Below are positions 1 through 9,535 of a stretch of 44,771 nucleotides of DNA, piece by piece. Both the position numbers and the translations under genes were made by a program. How positions within the stretch are numbered: position 1 is the first letter of the stretch; each line of letters opens with the position of its first letter. The notes below the pieces were generated by a model. The model saw nothing but the letters and a program-made list of their open reading frames with translations, had not been told where the DNA came from and made no database searches. The stretch is from a bacterium (lineage in GTDB: Bacteria > Patescibacteriota > Gracilibacteria > UBA4473): NCBI GenBank assembly GCA_018648585.1, contig JABGQW010000009.1, positions 1 through 44,771 on the forward strand, given 5' to 3'.

Positions 1-20
1 TGGTAAAATGTTAGAAATTC

Positions 21-170
21 TTAAAAATAACTCGCTGTTCTAGGCTTGACCCTTTTCTTATTTTTAAAATATAAAAATCCTTGTTCAGCTAGATACAAAT
101 AACCTTGAGACCAAGAAATCCAATTTTTATTATTAGTTACCAGCATGAATTTTTGCTTTTTACTATTCAT
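21..170 (-). CDS. small hypothetical protein (49 aa) just downstream of the DNA methyltransferase
   Basis: Manual minus-strand translation: MNSKKQKFMLVTNNKNWISWSQGYLYLAEQGFLYFKNKKRVKPRTASYF*; starts 4 nt after the MTase stop. Confidence 0.4.
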   Translation of the reverse strand: MNSKKQKFMLVTNNKNWISWSQGYLYLAEQGFLYFKNKKRVKPRTASYF

Positions 171-174
171 CTTG

Positions 175-1833
175 TTAATCTTTAGTAATTTCCTCAGTTG
201 CTTGGATAATATTTAAATCGTAATTGTCTTGTCCAAATTCACACTTGCCCAAAATCATTAGAGGTATTTTCTTAACCGTGATATTAGTGTGTCTACAGTC
301 ACATTCGGGAGCATAAGATTTAGCGCAAATAAGTAAACTTTCCTCATCATTCATTTCTTCGTGGATCTTATCTAGTTGCTCAACTGTGATAAAGGCAGTT
401 GTAGTAAACATATAATCCGTTTCGGTTGATTGACCGTGTTTCCAATACACCTCTTCATGTGGAGCAAATCTAAACCCTTCATGCTTACACATAGCCGCAC
501 TCAACATATTTGCATTGTATTTTTCATCAATAACCCAGTTGTCATATTTATCCTTCTGAAGAAGGCTTGGCGCAAGATTGTAAAACTTGAATCCACCTCC
601 GCCTTTCCACTTGACAGTCTTTGAAACACCACTCTGATCTGTCCCGTCTACAATAGCCTTGAGACGAGGAAGACAATGTGTGTTAGCGTGATCACCAAGT
701 TCAATTCCAATATATTTTCGGCCCATCTTATGTGCTACTGCAATTGTAGTCCCTGAACCAAGAAAGGAATCTAGCACAAGATCACCAGGATTTGTAGACA
801 TCTGAAATATCCGCCTTATTTGTGCTTCAGGTTTTTTGCTTTTTGCAAAAGTAACGTTGCCTTCTTTTGCAATCCCTTGATAATTCATATCAGTCCATAT
901 GTTTGTAACTAATTCTGCTGTTACTAATTCTCCATCCACTTCTCTCATTTTATCCTTATAAAAAAGGACTCTGTCTCCTTTCCATAAATAAATATTTGGA
1001 TACCCCTCTCTTTCTAGAAGATAAATTCTCGAGCTGTCTTTCTTTGAAATATCAATTAGATCTCTTGTTTGTTTACCAACACCTGAATAGCTTGGTTGAG
1101 CAAATCTTATAATTCTTTCTGGAAATTTATTTAATGCGGATTTTAGTGTTAAAGAATATTTAGCAAGTGCTTCTTTGAGCGGAATAAAATTCCAATCCTT
1201 ATAATCGTCATCAAAATTATCTATAAATTTCGAGTATGCTTTATCGTAATCTCTTTCATGATAAACGGGTTTATATGTCCACTTTGATTTATTTTTAGCA
1301 TACGAAAGCATGTGATCACAAACTTGGACAGGAGTTGGATTAATTGCCTTATGACCAGTTGCTGCGCCACGTTTTATTGTTGTTTGAATAATAAAATTCT
1401 TACGATTAAATATTTCATCACACATTACTTTCAGATAATGCCCTTCATTTTCATCAATAGAAATCCAAATACTTCCATCGTCCGTTAAAAGGTTTCGCAA
1501 TATTTCTAACCGAGATTTCATTAAGCTTAGCCAAATACTATGTTCTAATCCATCATCGTAGTGCTCAAAGGCATTCCCCGTATTATACGGAGGGTCAATA
1601 TAGATGCACTTCACCCTACCTGCATAATCCTGCTCCAAAGCTTTCAATGCCAAAAGATTATCTCCATGAATGAGCATGTTTCTTAAATTCGAATCACCAT
1701 AAGATTTTTCAGGATCTTCAATGAGGATTCGAGGTTCGAGTTTAAGTTTCTCATCTTTCCCAATCCATGTCAGCTCAAGGCATTGCTTCCTCTTTCTTGG
1801 GAACTTGCCGTTTTGTTGTTGGTTATTATTCAT
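175..1833 (-). CDS. site-specific DNA-methyltransferase (adenine-specific, beta-class, type III Mod-like)
   Basis: Motif IV CIYIDPPYNTGNAF near the N-terminus and SAM-binding motif LDSFLGSGTTIAVAH near the C-terminus: the beta-class order. Confidence 0.9.
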   Translation of the reverse strand: MNNNQQQNGKFPRKRKQCLELTWIGKDEKLKLEPRILIEDPEKSYGDSNLRNMLIHGDNLLALKALEQDYAGRVKCIYIDPPYNTGNAFEHYDDGLEHSIWLSLMKSRLEILRNLLTDDGSIWISIDENEGHYLKVMCDEIFNRKNFIIQTTIKRGAATGHKAINPTPVQVCDHMLSYAKNKSKWTYKPVYHERDYDKAYSKFIDNFDDDYKDWNFIPLKEALAKYSLTLKSALNKFPERIIRFAQPSYSGVGKQTRDLIDISKKDSSRIYLLEREGYPNIYLWKGDRVLFYKDKMREVDGELVTAELVTNIWTDMNYQGIAKEGNVTFAKSKKPEAQIRRIFQMSTNPGDLVLDSFLGSGTTIAVAHKMGRKYIGIELGDHANTHCLPRLKAIVDGTDQSGVSKTVKWKGGGGFKFYNLAPSLLQKDKYDNWVIDEKYNANMLSAAMCKHEGFRFAPHEEVYWKHGQSTETDYMFTTTAFITVEQLDKIHEEMNDEESLLICAKSYAPECDCRHTNITVKKIPLMILGKCEFGQDNYDLNIIQATEEITKD

Positions 1834-1846
1834 AAAATATATTAAT

Positions 1847-4789
1847 TTAAATTATTTTCCAGCGGATGGCAAACAATTGTTCTAGATTAGAGTTTTGTTT
1901 TAGCTGTGCCTCTACACGCTCAATAAGATTTTCTTTTCGGTCTTCCACTTCATCTTGAGCTTCAAAAAGTTTCTTCCTCATTTCATTACGCTTTTTCTCC
2001 ATGTCTTTAATCTCTTTTTGTATCTTCAGCTTTTCATCCAAGTTCAAGATTTTTCTAGAACTGGTTTTAGTAACTTTGATATCAATATCAAGTTTCTTTA
2101 GATCAAGCTCTAGAGCTATTTTAATATCATTAGCCCACTTATCCAATTTTTCCACCTCAGCGTCAAAAAACTCACTATTACGCTCAGCTATTTGCCCTGA
2201 AACAAGGGTAATCACTTGATCTTCAAATTCATTAATATTTTGAATATCTTCAGAACTCAACCCCTCGCAGTCTTGTTTCTTCCCGGTAAGTGCAAAAATC
2301 TTTTTGGCGACTTCTGATTCAAGCTTCTCACCGTTGCTATCCAAGGCTGATATAATAATACGATCTTCCTTCTCAAATGCTTGAACAGTATAATTTGAAA
2401 CACGAAGTATTCCGCTTTGTCCAACTAATGGTTCTAAAACAGAGATGATTGTTTGATGATTGCTATAATCGAAAACAATTTCGTTTGTTGGTAATTCCTT
2501 GCCCTTTACTTCACTTAAAATTCTTTGAGCCAATGGATGGGCAGGTCGGTAGACATGTGAATCTTCAACATTATTTCCAATTTTATAAGGACCCGGTGGA
2601 ATAACTTCTCCTTGAAATGGGTTTTTCTTTAGTGAAAAGGAATATTCATGATCTGCAAATTTTGCACTATCACCTAAGTAATACTTTGTTGTTTCCCATA
2701 ACCATTTTTGATAAGTATCCAAATATTGCTGGCTCTCATGAAGATTTAATCTCAACTTTTCATGAACTTCAGTGTCAAAATTTTCTAATAGCTTTTGTTT
2801 GGCATCACCCATGTTTTCTTGAATGCTGACATCCATCTCTTCTTGAAGAGAATCGAAAGCGCTATTGATTTCATCTGCTGATCTACAAGTTTGATAAATA
2901 GCAGCAATACGTTTTTCAAAATCCACTCCTGATTCAATAGTTCCAGGAATGTCATCGCTGGCACCAAACACACCTTTGAATAGATTAAATTTCTGATCTA
3001 ATAATTCATATACCCTTCGGTCAGCGGCATTTTTTCTATTTATGAAATTTATTACTACTACATCATGTTTCTGACCATAACGATGACAACGACCAATTCT
3101 TTGCTCGATTCGCTGAGGATTCCAAGGAAGGTCGTAGTTTATAACCAATGAGCAAAACTGAAGGTTAATACCTTCCGCACCTGCTTCCGTTGCGATCATT
3201 ATTTCCGCTTCATTTTTAAAATACTCCACGATTGATGCACGCATGTCAGCAGATTTTGAACCTGTAATTTTATCTGTATCTTTATACTTCTCCAACCAAT
3301 CCTTATAAATCTCTTTTGACTTCGGATCGTTGTTAGAGCCATTAAAAAATACCACTTTATCCGTGTATCCATTATCAGAAAGTAACTCCAATAAGTAATT
3401 TTGAGTGATCCTGGATTCCGTGAAGATGATTGCCTTTTTTTTTGCTCCAAATTCTTCTGCCTTTTGAAATCCTTTATTAAGCCCTTCAAGTAGAGCATCT
3501 CCCTTTGAATTTTTAAAGATATTTTTGGCTAAATCCCTATATCTTTCCAAATCCTTCTTCTCCTCTTTCATTGCAATAATATCTTCTTTCGTAAATACTT
3601 TTTCATCTTCTTCCGTCTCCTCATCAATATCTTCCTCTTCATCAATCCATTCGTCAGACAATTCTTCAAATCCGTCAAAATTTTCTTCTATGCCCGGAAT
3701 ACCTAATTCTTCTTGTACTTGTTGTTTTTTCGCCGTTTCAATGAGTTTTTTTAGCTTAAAGGCAAGTCCATCCAATGTACTAGCAATAGCAAAAGAAGAC
3801 GAAGCTAAAAGTTTTCTTAAAATAAGTGACATCAGATGTCTTTGGCTTGCAGGTAAAGCATATAGCTTGGGTCTTTGTAAATAATCTGTCATTTCATCGT
3901 AAAGTTCCACTTCTTTTTCTGATGGAATATAATCCTGTGTTAAAGGAATACGCTTGGTGTATTTAATATATTCCAAAACTTGTTTTCTAAGCGTTCTAAT
4001 GCAGACAGTTTTTAATCTATTCCTTAGATCAAGAAACATCTCTTGCTTTGGTTCAACCAAGCCTAATTCATTTTCATATATATCCTGAACCTGGGAAACA
4101 CGAGCATATTGCGACTTAAAACTCTTAAGATCCCCAAATACATGATCATCAATTATGCTTACAAGACCATATAGTTCTAACAGTGAATTTTGAAGAGGAG
4201 TTGCTGTAAGCAAAATTTTAGGAACATTTTCAAGTGCGCCTTTTATATCTTTAGCAATTTTATTACTCGGTTTGTAAACATTTCTAAGCCTGTGAGCTTC
4301 ATCAATAATTACTAAATTCCATGGAATTTGTTTAACATATGGGGCTTTATTCCTTGCAAAATGATATGAGCAAATAACAATAGTGTCTTCCTGATCAAAT
4401 GGATTAAGATTTCCGTCTTTAATACATCGATTAAAAGACTTAGCCTCTAGAATCACTGATGGTATAAAAAACTTTTCTTGTAGCTCGGTACTCCATTGTT
4501 TACGAAGACTAGACGGAACAATGAGAAGCATTTTTCTTTTACGCTCAGCCCATTTTTGAGAAATAACCAAACCAGCTTCAATTGTTTTTCCTAAACCTAC
4601 CTCATCCGCCAAAATAGCACCCTTGGAAAGTGGCGAACGAAAAGCAAATAAAGCCGCTTCAATCTGATGAGGATTAAGATCAACCTGAGCATTAGATAAA
4701 GTGGAGGTAAGTTTCTCCAAACTATCAGAGGAACTTCTCTTTGTTAGCTCGTAAGCATAATATTTTGCGTGGTAATCAGTTATCTTCAT
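1847..4789 (-). CDS. SNF2/DEAD-family helicase of the type found beside DNA methyltransferases
   Basis: GAILADEVGLGKTIEAGLV (Walker A), VIIDEAHRLRN (DEAH), LLTATPLQNSLLELYGL, C-terminal INYDLPWNPQRIEQRIGRCHRYGQ. ORF opens at 4834 but MKITDYHAKYYAYEL (4789) looks like the real start. Acidic linker EEDIDEETEEDEK. Confidence 0.9.
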   Translation of the reverse strand: MKITDYHAKYYAYELTKRSSSDSLEKLTSTLSNAQVDLNPHQIEAALFAFRSPLSKGAILADEVGLGKTIEAGLVISQKWAERKRKMLLIVPSSLRKQWSTELQEKFFIPSVILEAKSFNRCIKDGNLNPFDQEDTIVICSYHFARNKAPYVKQIPWNLVIIDEAHRLRNVYKPSNKIAKDIKGALENVPKILLTATPLQNSLLELYGLVSIIDDHVFGDLKSFKSQYARVSQVQDIYENELGLVEPKQEMFLDLRNRLKTVCIRTLRKQVLEYIKYTKRIPLTQDYIPSEKEVELYDEMTDYLQRPKLYALPASQRHLMSLILRKLLASSSFAIASTLDGLAFKLKKLIETAKKQQVQEELGIPGIEENFDGFEELSDEWIDEEEDIDEETEEDEKVFTKEDIIAMKEEKKDLERYRDLAKNIFKNSKGDALLEGLNKGFQKAEEFGAKKKAIIFTESRITQNYLLELLSDNGYTDKVVFFNGSNNDPKSKEIYKDWLEKYKDTDKITGSKSADMRASIVEYFKNEAEIMIATEAGAEGINLQFCSLVINYDLPWNPQRIEQRIGRCHRYGQKHDVVVINFINRKNAADRRVYELLDQKFNLFKGVFGASDDIPGTIESGVDFEKRIAAIYQTCRSADEINSAFDSLQEEMDVSIQENMGDAKQKLLENFDTEVHEKLRLNLHESQQYLDTYQKWLWETTKYYLGDSAKFADHEYSFSLKKNPFQGEVIPPGPYKIGNNVEDSHVYRPAHPLAQRILSEVKGKELPTNEIVFDYSNHQTIISVLEPLVGQSGILRVSNYTVQAFEKEDRIIISALDSNGEKLESEVAKKIFALTGKKQDCEGLSSEDIQNINEFEDQVITLVSGQIAERNSEFFDAEVEKLDKWANDIKIALELDLKKLDIDIKVTKTSSRKILNLDEKLKIQKEIKDMEKKRNEMRKKLFEAQDEVEDRKENLIERVEAQLKQNSNLEQLFAIRWKII

Positions 4790-4826
4790 GATTTTGTCCA
4801 CAAAATACGCTTTTTTGGCTATAAAA

Positions 4827-6092
4827 TCAAACACTCAAAGAATTACATACAATGGTGATTCCTCCCTCTTGCAACACCAATTTCTCCCCTAATTCCTTCA
4901 ACATTTCTCCTTTTTCCTTCGCACTTCCCTGAGAAAGAATGAAATTGATGTATTCCTTTGCGGTAATAGATTTCCCTTGTTCTCCGTGTCTTATTTTTTC
5001 CAACTGATTCCATTTATTCACCTCATGCATAATCTTTCTCTTGAGATGAATGTTCTCGAGAGAAACTTTATCGACAAGTATTGAAACCTGTTCAACGAGT
5101 TTTTCTTCTCGAATGTATTTTGATTTACAACTCTTTCGCCCCCCATGCTTGTTGCATTTGTAGTATGTGTATTCTTTCCCGTGGCGATTGATGTGTGATT
5201 CTCCAGAGATCCCACTTCCACAATGCCCACACTTGAGAATGTGGTTGAAGTAAAAATTTTTCCGTCCCCATTTCCCTTTGTCAGAAGTTTTCAGTGCTTT
5301 TCGTGCCTTCTCGAAAATCTCTTTTGTAATAATTGGTTCGTGGTTGCTTTTGTACCAATTCCCCCCACCTTTGGGGAATTCAAATTCTCCGTAGTAGTAG
5401 GTGTCTTTGAAGATCCGAAAGATCATACTAATCGGAGGAACTTTCCCGGAACGGGTTCTAAATCCTTCATCAACGAGATATTCCCATACCTGTCGTCCGC
5501 TGAGTCCTCCGTTTATTAGGTACTCAAATGCCTTTTTGATAAAAGGCGCCCTTTCTTCATCTATGACCACTTTACTTGGTTCTCCAAACCTTGTGCTTCT
5601 GATTAATGTATACCCAATCGGTGGTTGTCCCGGCCGTATTCCTATTTCACATTTGGCTCGAAGTCCTCGTTTTACATTCTTTGCTCGATTGTCATTTTCT
5701 AGTTTCGCCTGAGAACACAGAATCATCAGCAGAAACTTCTCATCGGGCGTGTTTGTAAACGCCTGTCCGAACGTCTGGATCTTCGCCAGCACCTTTTTGT
5801 CCATCATGTCGACCAATGTTCCCAGATCTCCTGCATTTCGACTGAGACGGTCAGGAGCCCACGTAAGGATGGCATTTTGAAGACCTCTGAGAAGCTCTTT
5901 AAACCCTGTCCTTTGACCTGATTCTTTGGCAGATTTGCTTTCTCGAACAATTTCTATGATCTCGATACCTTCTTTTTCTGCCAGACGAGTCATTTCCATG
6001 ATTTGTGAGTCGATACTCATGGCTTGTCGTTCATCCGCTTCTGAAGATTTACGAGCATAAAGGCAGTATTTTAGCGGTATTTCGTTTTCCAT
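4827..6092 (-). CDS. large serine recombinase / site-specific integrase
   Basis: N-terminal resolvase-type YCLYARKSSEADERQAMSIDSQ and WAPDRLSRNAGD; zinc-ribbon CGHCGSGISGES...CNKHGGRKSCKSKYIRE. Confidence 0.92.
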   Translation of the reverse strand: MENEIPLKYCLYARKSSEADERQAMSIDSQIMEMTRLAEKEGIEIIEIVRESKSAKESGQRTGFKELLRGLQNAILTWAPDRLSRNAGDLGTLVDMMDKKVLAKIQTFGQAFTNTPDEKFLLMILCSQAKLENDNRAKNVKRGLRAKCEIGIRPGQPPIGYTLIRSTRFGEPSKVVIDEERAPFIKKAFEYLINGGLSGRQVWEYLVDEGFRTRSGKVPPISMIFRIFKDTYYYGEFEFPKGGGNWYKSNHEPIITKEIFEKARKALKTSDKGKWGRKNFYFNHILKCGHCGSGISGESHINRHGKEYTYYKCNKHGGRKSCKSKYIREEKLVEQVSILVDKVSLENIHLKRKIMHEVNKWNQLEKIRHGEQGKSITAKEYINFILSQGSAKEKGEMLKELGEKLVLQEGGITIVCNSLSV

Positions 6093-6138
6093 TACCCCTA
6101 TTGATGCCAGAGAAAAGGGGGAAGTCTAGGTTATTCTG

Positions 6139-6594
6139 TTAAAAAACAAGATCCAACAGTCTTTCTATTTTTTCTTTTGTTTGTGTTTTTAACTTTCGTA
6201 TTTCATCAACGTTGTTTGCCCCTCGTGCCTCTGAAATGGTGATGTTAAAATGTTTATTAGTGTTATCTACTTCTGCAGTGATAGCTTTTTTGGTGTGGTA
6301 TCTTTTGCAATTATTTCGAAGCCAAAAGGTACAAGCTCCGAAATGATCATCTTTGATTTTATTGATAATTTGCGATTCCGCTAAATCATTCGTTCTTTCT
6401 CTGGAAACAGATAAAGCCTCTTCAATAGCTTCTGTGAAATCGGAATCGTCTTCCTTCCATCGATAAAACATCATCCGAGTAATACTCACCTTTTGACACG
6501 CCGTTTCAACAATGGGTGTTTTCGACAGGAGTTCTACAAGAAGTTTTTTCTTCTTTTCTTTTTCTTTCTCGGATATGTGTGGTCTTCCGCTCAT
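6139..6594 (-). CDS. helix-turn-helix protein resembling a phage terminase small subunit
   Basis: VETACQKVSITRMMFYRWKEDDSDFTEAIEEALSVSRERTNDLAESQIINKIKDDHFGACTFWLRNN: HTH plus the helical pattern of small-terminase-like proteins. Overlaps the next gene by 4 nt. Confidence 0.55.
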   Translation of the reverse strand: MSGRPHISEKEKEKKKKLLVELLSKTPIVETACQKVSITRMMFYRWKEDDSDFTEAIEEALSVSRERTNDLAESQIINKIKDDHFGACTFWLRNNCKRYHTKKAITAEVDNTNKHFNITISEARGANNVDEIRKLKTQTKEKIERLLDLVF

Positions 6595-7910
6595 TTTTTA
6601 GTCATTTTTTGTGCTTTTTGTTTTGTTAGCAGTTCCCATCGATTGATAATCACATCACAAAAGGCAGGATCCTTTTCTACCAAGAACGCCTTTCTTCCGA
6701 GTTGATCACAAGCGATTAATGTTGATCCACTTCCTCCAAATAAATCCAAGATGGCATCTCCCGGTTTTGTACAGCGTTTTAGAGGACGTTCGTGCAATGT
6801 GCAGGGCTTTTCCGTTGGGTGCAGGTATGCTGCCGTGGGGAGTCTTTTTACGAGCCAGATATCCAACAAATCTTCGATATCCTCGATGGTTTGGTTTCCA
6901 GTACCGATTTCCGGATTGAGAATCTCTGTGAAATTTAAAGATTTCGGACTCAAATATGGTTTTCCAATGGTTCCATATACACAGGGTTCGTAGCATTTAT
7001 TGAACGCCACATGGGGTGTTGCATTTTGGTTGTTCTTAATCCACAAACAAACACGCTTATTTTTGACTCCGTTCTTCTGATACAGCATTTGCAAAAGTCC
7101 GATGTAGGTTTGGTCGCAGTAATAGAAGATGTGTGCATCCTTTTTACAATGTTTCAGTCCATTCCTGAGCGTTTGCTCCAAAAACACTTGGTAGTCTTGG
7201 TATGATTTCTGGTCATCGACTTTTGCAGAAGCATAATTTTTTGTCCCTCCCAGTCCTTTCTCATAATCAAGGGAAATGTTGAACGGAGGATCTGTGTAAA
7301 TTGTGTTGATCTTTGTTTTCTCGAGAAGCTTGGTAATAACTGTTGAATCCGTGGAATCTCCGCAAATAAGACGATGGTTTCCGAGTTGAAACAGTTCACC
7401 TTCTTTTGTTTGTGGATTTTTCTTGGCTTCTTCTAAGGCTTTTTGAGTGTCGAAATTGTCACCTTCAACTTCGGATTCATCATCCCAGATCATCGAAAGA
7501 TCTTCATCATTAAACCCAATATCCGAAAGCAAATCCATGTCGAAATCCTTGAGCATTTCAAAATCCCAATCTCCCGTATTGCGATTAAGACGGAGATTGA
7601 GTTCTCGCTCTTTTCCTTCTTCAGGGATGTTGATGTAGACAACGGGAACTTCTGTATATCCTAAATCTTTCGCAATCTTGAGCCGAAAATGCCCCCCAAT
7701 GACGATATTGTTTCGTTTGGGAGCACTATTGGCAAGAATCGGATCTACTAATCCGAAGCGCTCAATTGACTCTGTAAGTTGTTTGATTGCTGTTTCGCTC
7801 CATTTGCGAGGGTTGTATTGAGATGGATGGAGGTCTTTTACGGGAACTTGAATAATAGAAAGTGGGGATGCCGATGCCGATGTGTTTGTAACCATGACCC
7901 CATTGTCCAC
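6591..7910 (-). CDS. ParB-like N-terminal domain fused to DNA methyltransferase
   Basis: ParB-like IQVPVKDLHPSQYNPRKW...GFVDPI-type segment and IGGHFRLKIAKDLGY; MTase motifs IYTDPPFNISLDY and ILDLFGGSGSTLIACDQLGRK. Confidence 0.88.
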   Translation of the reverse strand: MDNGVMVTNTSASASPLSIIQVPVKDLHPSQYNPRKWSETAIKQLTESIERFGLVDPILANSAPKRNNIVIGGHFRLKIAKDLGYTEVPVVYINIPEEGKERELNLRLNRNTGDWDFEMLKDFDMDLLSDIGFNDEDLSMIWDDESEVEGDNFDTQKALEEAKKNPQTKEGELFQLGNHRLICGDSTDSTVITKLLEKTKINTIYTDPPFNISLDYEKGLGGTKNYASAKVDDQKSYQDYQVFLEQTLRNGLKHCKKDAHIFYYCDQTYIGLLQMLYQKNGVKNKRVCLWIKNNQNATPHVAFNKCYEPCVYGTIGKPYLSPKSLNFTEILNPEIGTGNQTIEDIEDLLDIWLVKRLPTAAYLHPTEKPCTLHERPLKRCTKPGDAILDLFGGSGSTLIACDQLGRKAFLVEKDPAFCDVIINRWELLTKQKAQKMTKK

Positions 7911-7960
7911 ATCGATTGGTACACCAGAGGTACAAATAGGACGTTTTCAGGTACAAATCG

Positions 7961-8641
7961 TTAAATAAGAACAATCACATTTTCCCCTTCAAGACGAAAT
8001 AAATTCGAACATCCATTCTTTCTAAGTTTTGAATTTAACCTCTTAATAGCTTGATCAAGGGCTTTTGAAGCTGAATTATTTCCTCCATATACGGCAACTT
8101 CGACTTGTTCGTATTTAAAAACCTTTTGTTCTGGATTTTTAAATAAAAAGGAACAAAGGTTCTTTTCGATTGGAGACAACGTAATCGCTCCTTCTGGAAA
8201 TTTTAGTTTCATTGTATTCCAGCAAAAAACAGACTGTTCTTGAGAAGCATCTGACTTTGTTTTATCTCCCAAAAATCCAGCAAGAAATTTTCTGTCCTCT
8301 GGATGCATCGGTTTTTGATGACATGGAGGGAGGAAGACAGGAGTTTTCTGTGTGATGAATTCCATGTTTTCCCTTTGTTTTTCCCATTCTCCTGACTTCT
8401 TTACTACTTCATTGAAAAGTTTTATATCTGGAATGAAAATTTCATTTATCCTTTGTGCTTGCTCAGCGAGGGATTCAATCGCACGTATGCTTGGAAATGA
8501 ATGTTTTACAGATTCGATTGCTTTTTTCATTGGTTCTATCTGTAAATCAATGCTTTCTTGCAGAGACTTTCCTATAGATAATATTCGACTTTGTTGTTCA
8601 GTAGTTAGTTTTCGTTTTTTGTTTAAAGAATCCTTTTTCAT
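7961..8641 (-). CDS. hypothetical protein with C-terminal winged-helix-like domain
   Basis: LSPIEKNLCSFLFKNPEQKVFKYEQVEVAVYGGNNSASKALDQAIKRLNSKLRKNG resembles a response-regulator-type winged helix. Confidence 0.5.
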   Translation of the reverse strand: MKKDSLNKKRKLTTEQQSRILSIGKSLQESIDLQIEPMKKAIESVKHSFPSIRAIESLAEQAQRINEIFIPDIKLFNEVVKKSGEWEKQRENMEFITQKTPVFLPPCHQKPMHPEDRKFLAGFLGDKTKSDASQEQSVFCWNTMKLKFPEGAITLSPIEKNLCSFLFKNPEQKVFKYEQVEVAVYGGNNSASKALDQAIKRLNSKLRKNGCSNLFRLEGENVIVLI

Positions 8642-8649
8642 GCCTTGTA

Positions 8650-9273
8650 TTATATATTTTTTAGTAATCTTGAGAATTCATCATTTTTGATATCTAATTT
8701 TTCAAGAATTTCCTTTGCTGGTTTATACTCATTTGGATGCACCCCATCAGAAAGAATATAAAGTCTTATATTCTTTAATTTTTTATCTATCTGAATCTTG
8801 TCTTCTAATATTTTCTTACCAGAATTCTTCAGAGATATAATTACAATGTGTAGTTTTAAATTCTCATCGAAAGTTCCTGAAATCAATTCTTTCGTTTCCC
8901 CTGTTTTAAGTGAAAACTGTTTTAATTTCCATTTTTCAATAATTTGATTCCACTCCTCACAAAACTCGAACATAGTGTTTCTGTTCCAACCGATATCCGC
9001 TTTTACATCAATCAGATGGAATATTTTTCCCTTATCAAAAAGAACAATATCTGGATACTTATTATTTTTTGTGCCATCGACTTTAATAGACTGATCTACA
9101 AAATAAGAATATTTTTTTGAAGAATTTTCTACTAAATATAAAGCCAGAAGATCTTCTAACTGACTGGATATAGAAGAACTCCTCCCTCTGAATATTCTAG
9201 AGTGTTCAAATTTAGATTTTCGTGCATTTTGGTAAAGCTTTACAACTTTGTTAAAAAAATCGTTGGTATTCAT
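8650..9273 (-). CDS. putative PD-(D/E)XK nuclease-like protein
   Basis: KYPDIVLFDKGKIFHLIDVKADIGW fits PD-x(n)-(D/E)xK; 8-nt gap to the winged-helix gene. Confidence 0.5.
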   Translation of the reverse strand: MNTNDFFNKVVKLYQNARKSKFEHSRIFRGRSSSISSQLEDLLALYLVENSSKKYSYFVDQSIKVDGTKNNKYPDIVLFDKGKIFHLIDVKADIGWNRNTMFEFCEEWNQIIEKWKLKQFSLKTGETKELISGTFDENLKLHIVIISLKNSGKKILEDKIQIDKKLKNIRLYILSDGVHPNEYKPAKEILEKLDIKNDEFSRLLKNI

Positions 9274-9404
9274 TTTCTAATGTTAATTTGCATAGATAAT
9301 ACTTTAAAACAGACAATTTCCAATGTTCTCAATTATTTAATGAAAAGTTAAGAACTTACTGCATCGGGATTGATTTTAAACGTCAGAATTGCTAGAACCT
9401 TTAT

Positions 9405-9524
9405 ATGAAAATTTGCAATGTTTCATTTGAGCATTTCTATGTTATAAAACCTGAAACAACTGAATCAGGGGGAATTCTCAAACTAAATCTGGATGGGACA
9501 GATCTAAAGGTAAATATATTATAG
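9405..9524 (+). CDS. possible short ORF upstream of the helicase (39 aa)
   Basis: Manual translation MKICNVSFEHFYVIKPETTESGGILKLNLDGTDLKVNIL*; amphipathic pattern but short; may be a gene remnant. Confidence 0.2.
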   Translation: MKICNVSFEHFYVIKPETTESGGILKLNLDGTDLKVNIL

Positions 9525-9535
9525 GAAATAAATAG

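Noticed and set aside
4787-4834. 8-bp overlap between recombinase and SNF2 ORFs as evidence of coupling
   Set aside because: The likely SNF2 start is 4789, so the overlap probably is not real.
1847-4834. Complete DISARM system
   Set aside because: Only MTase and SNF2 components visible; no drmA, drmB or drmC-like genes in the window.
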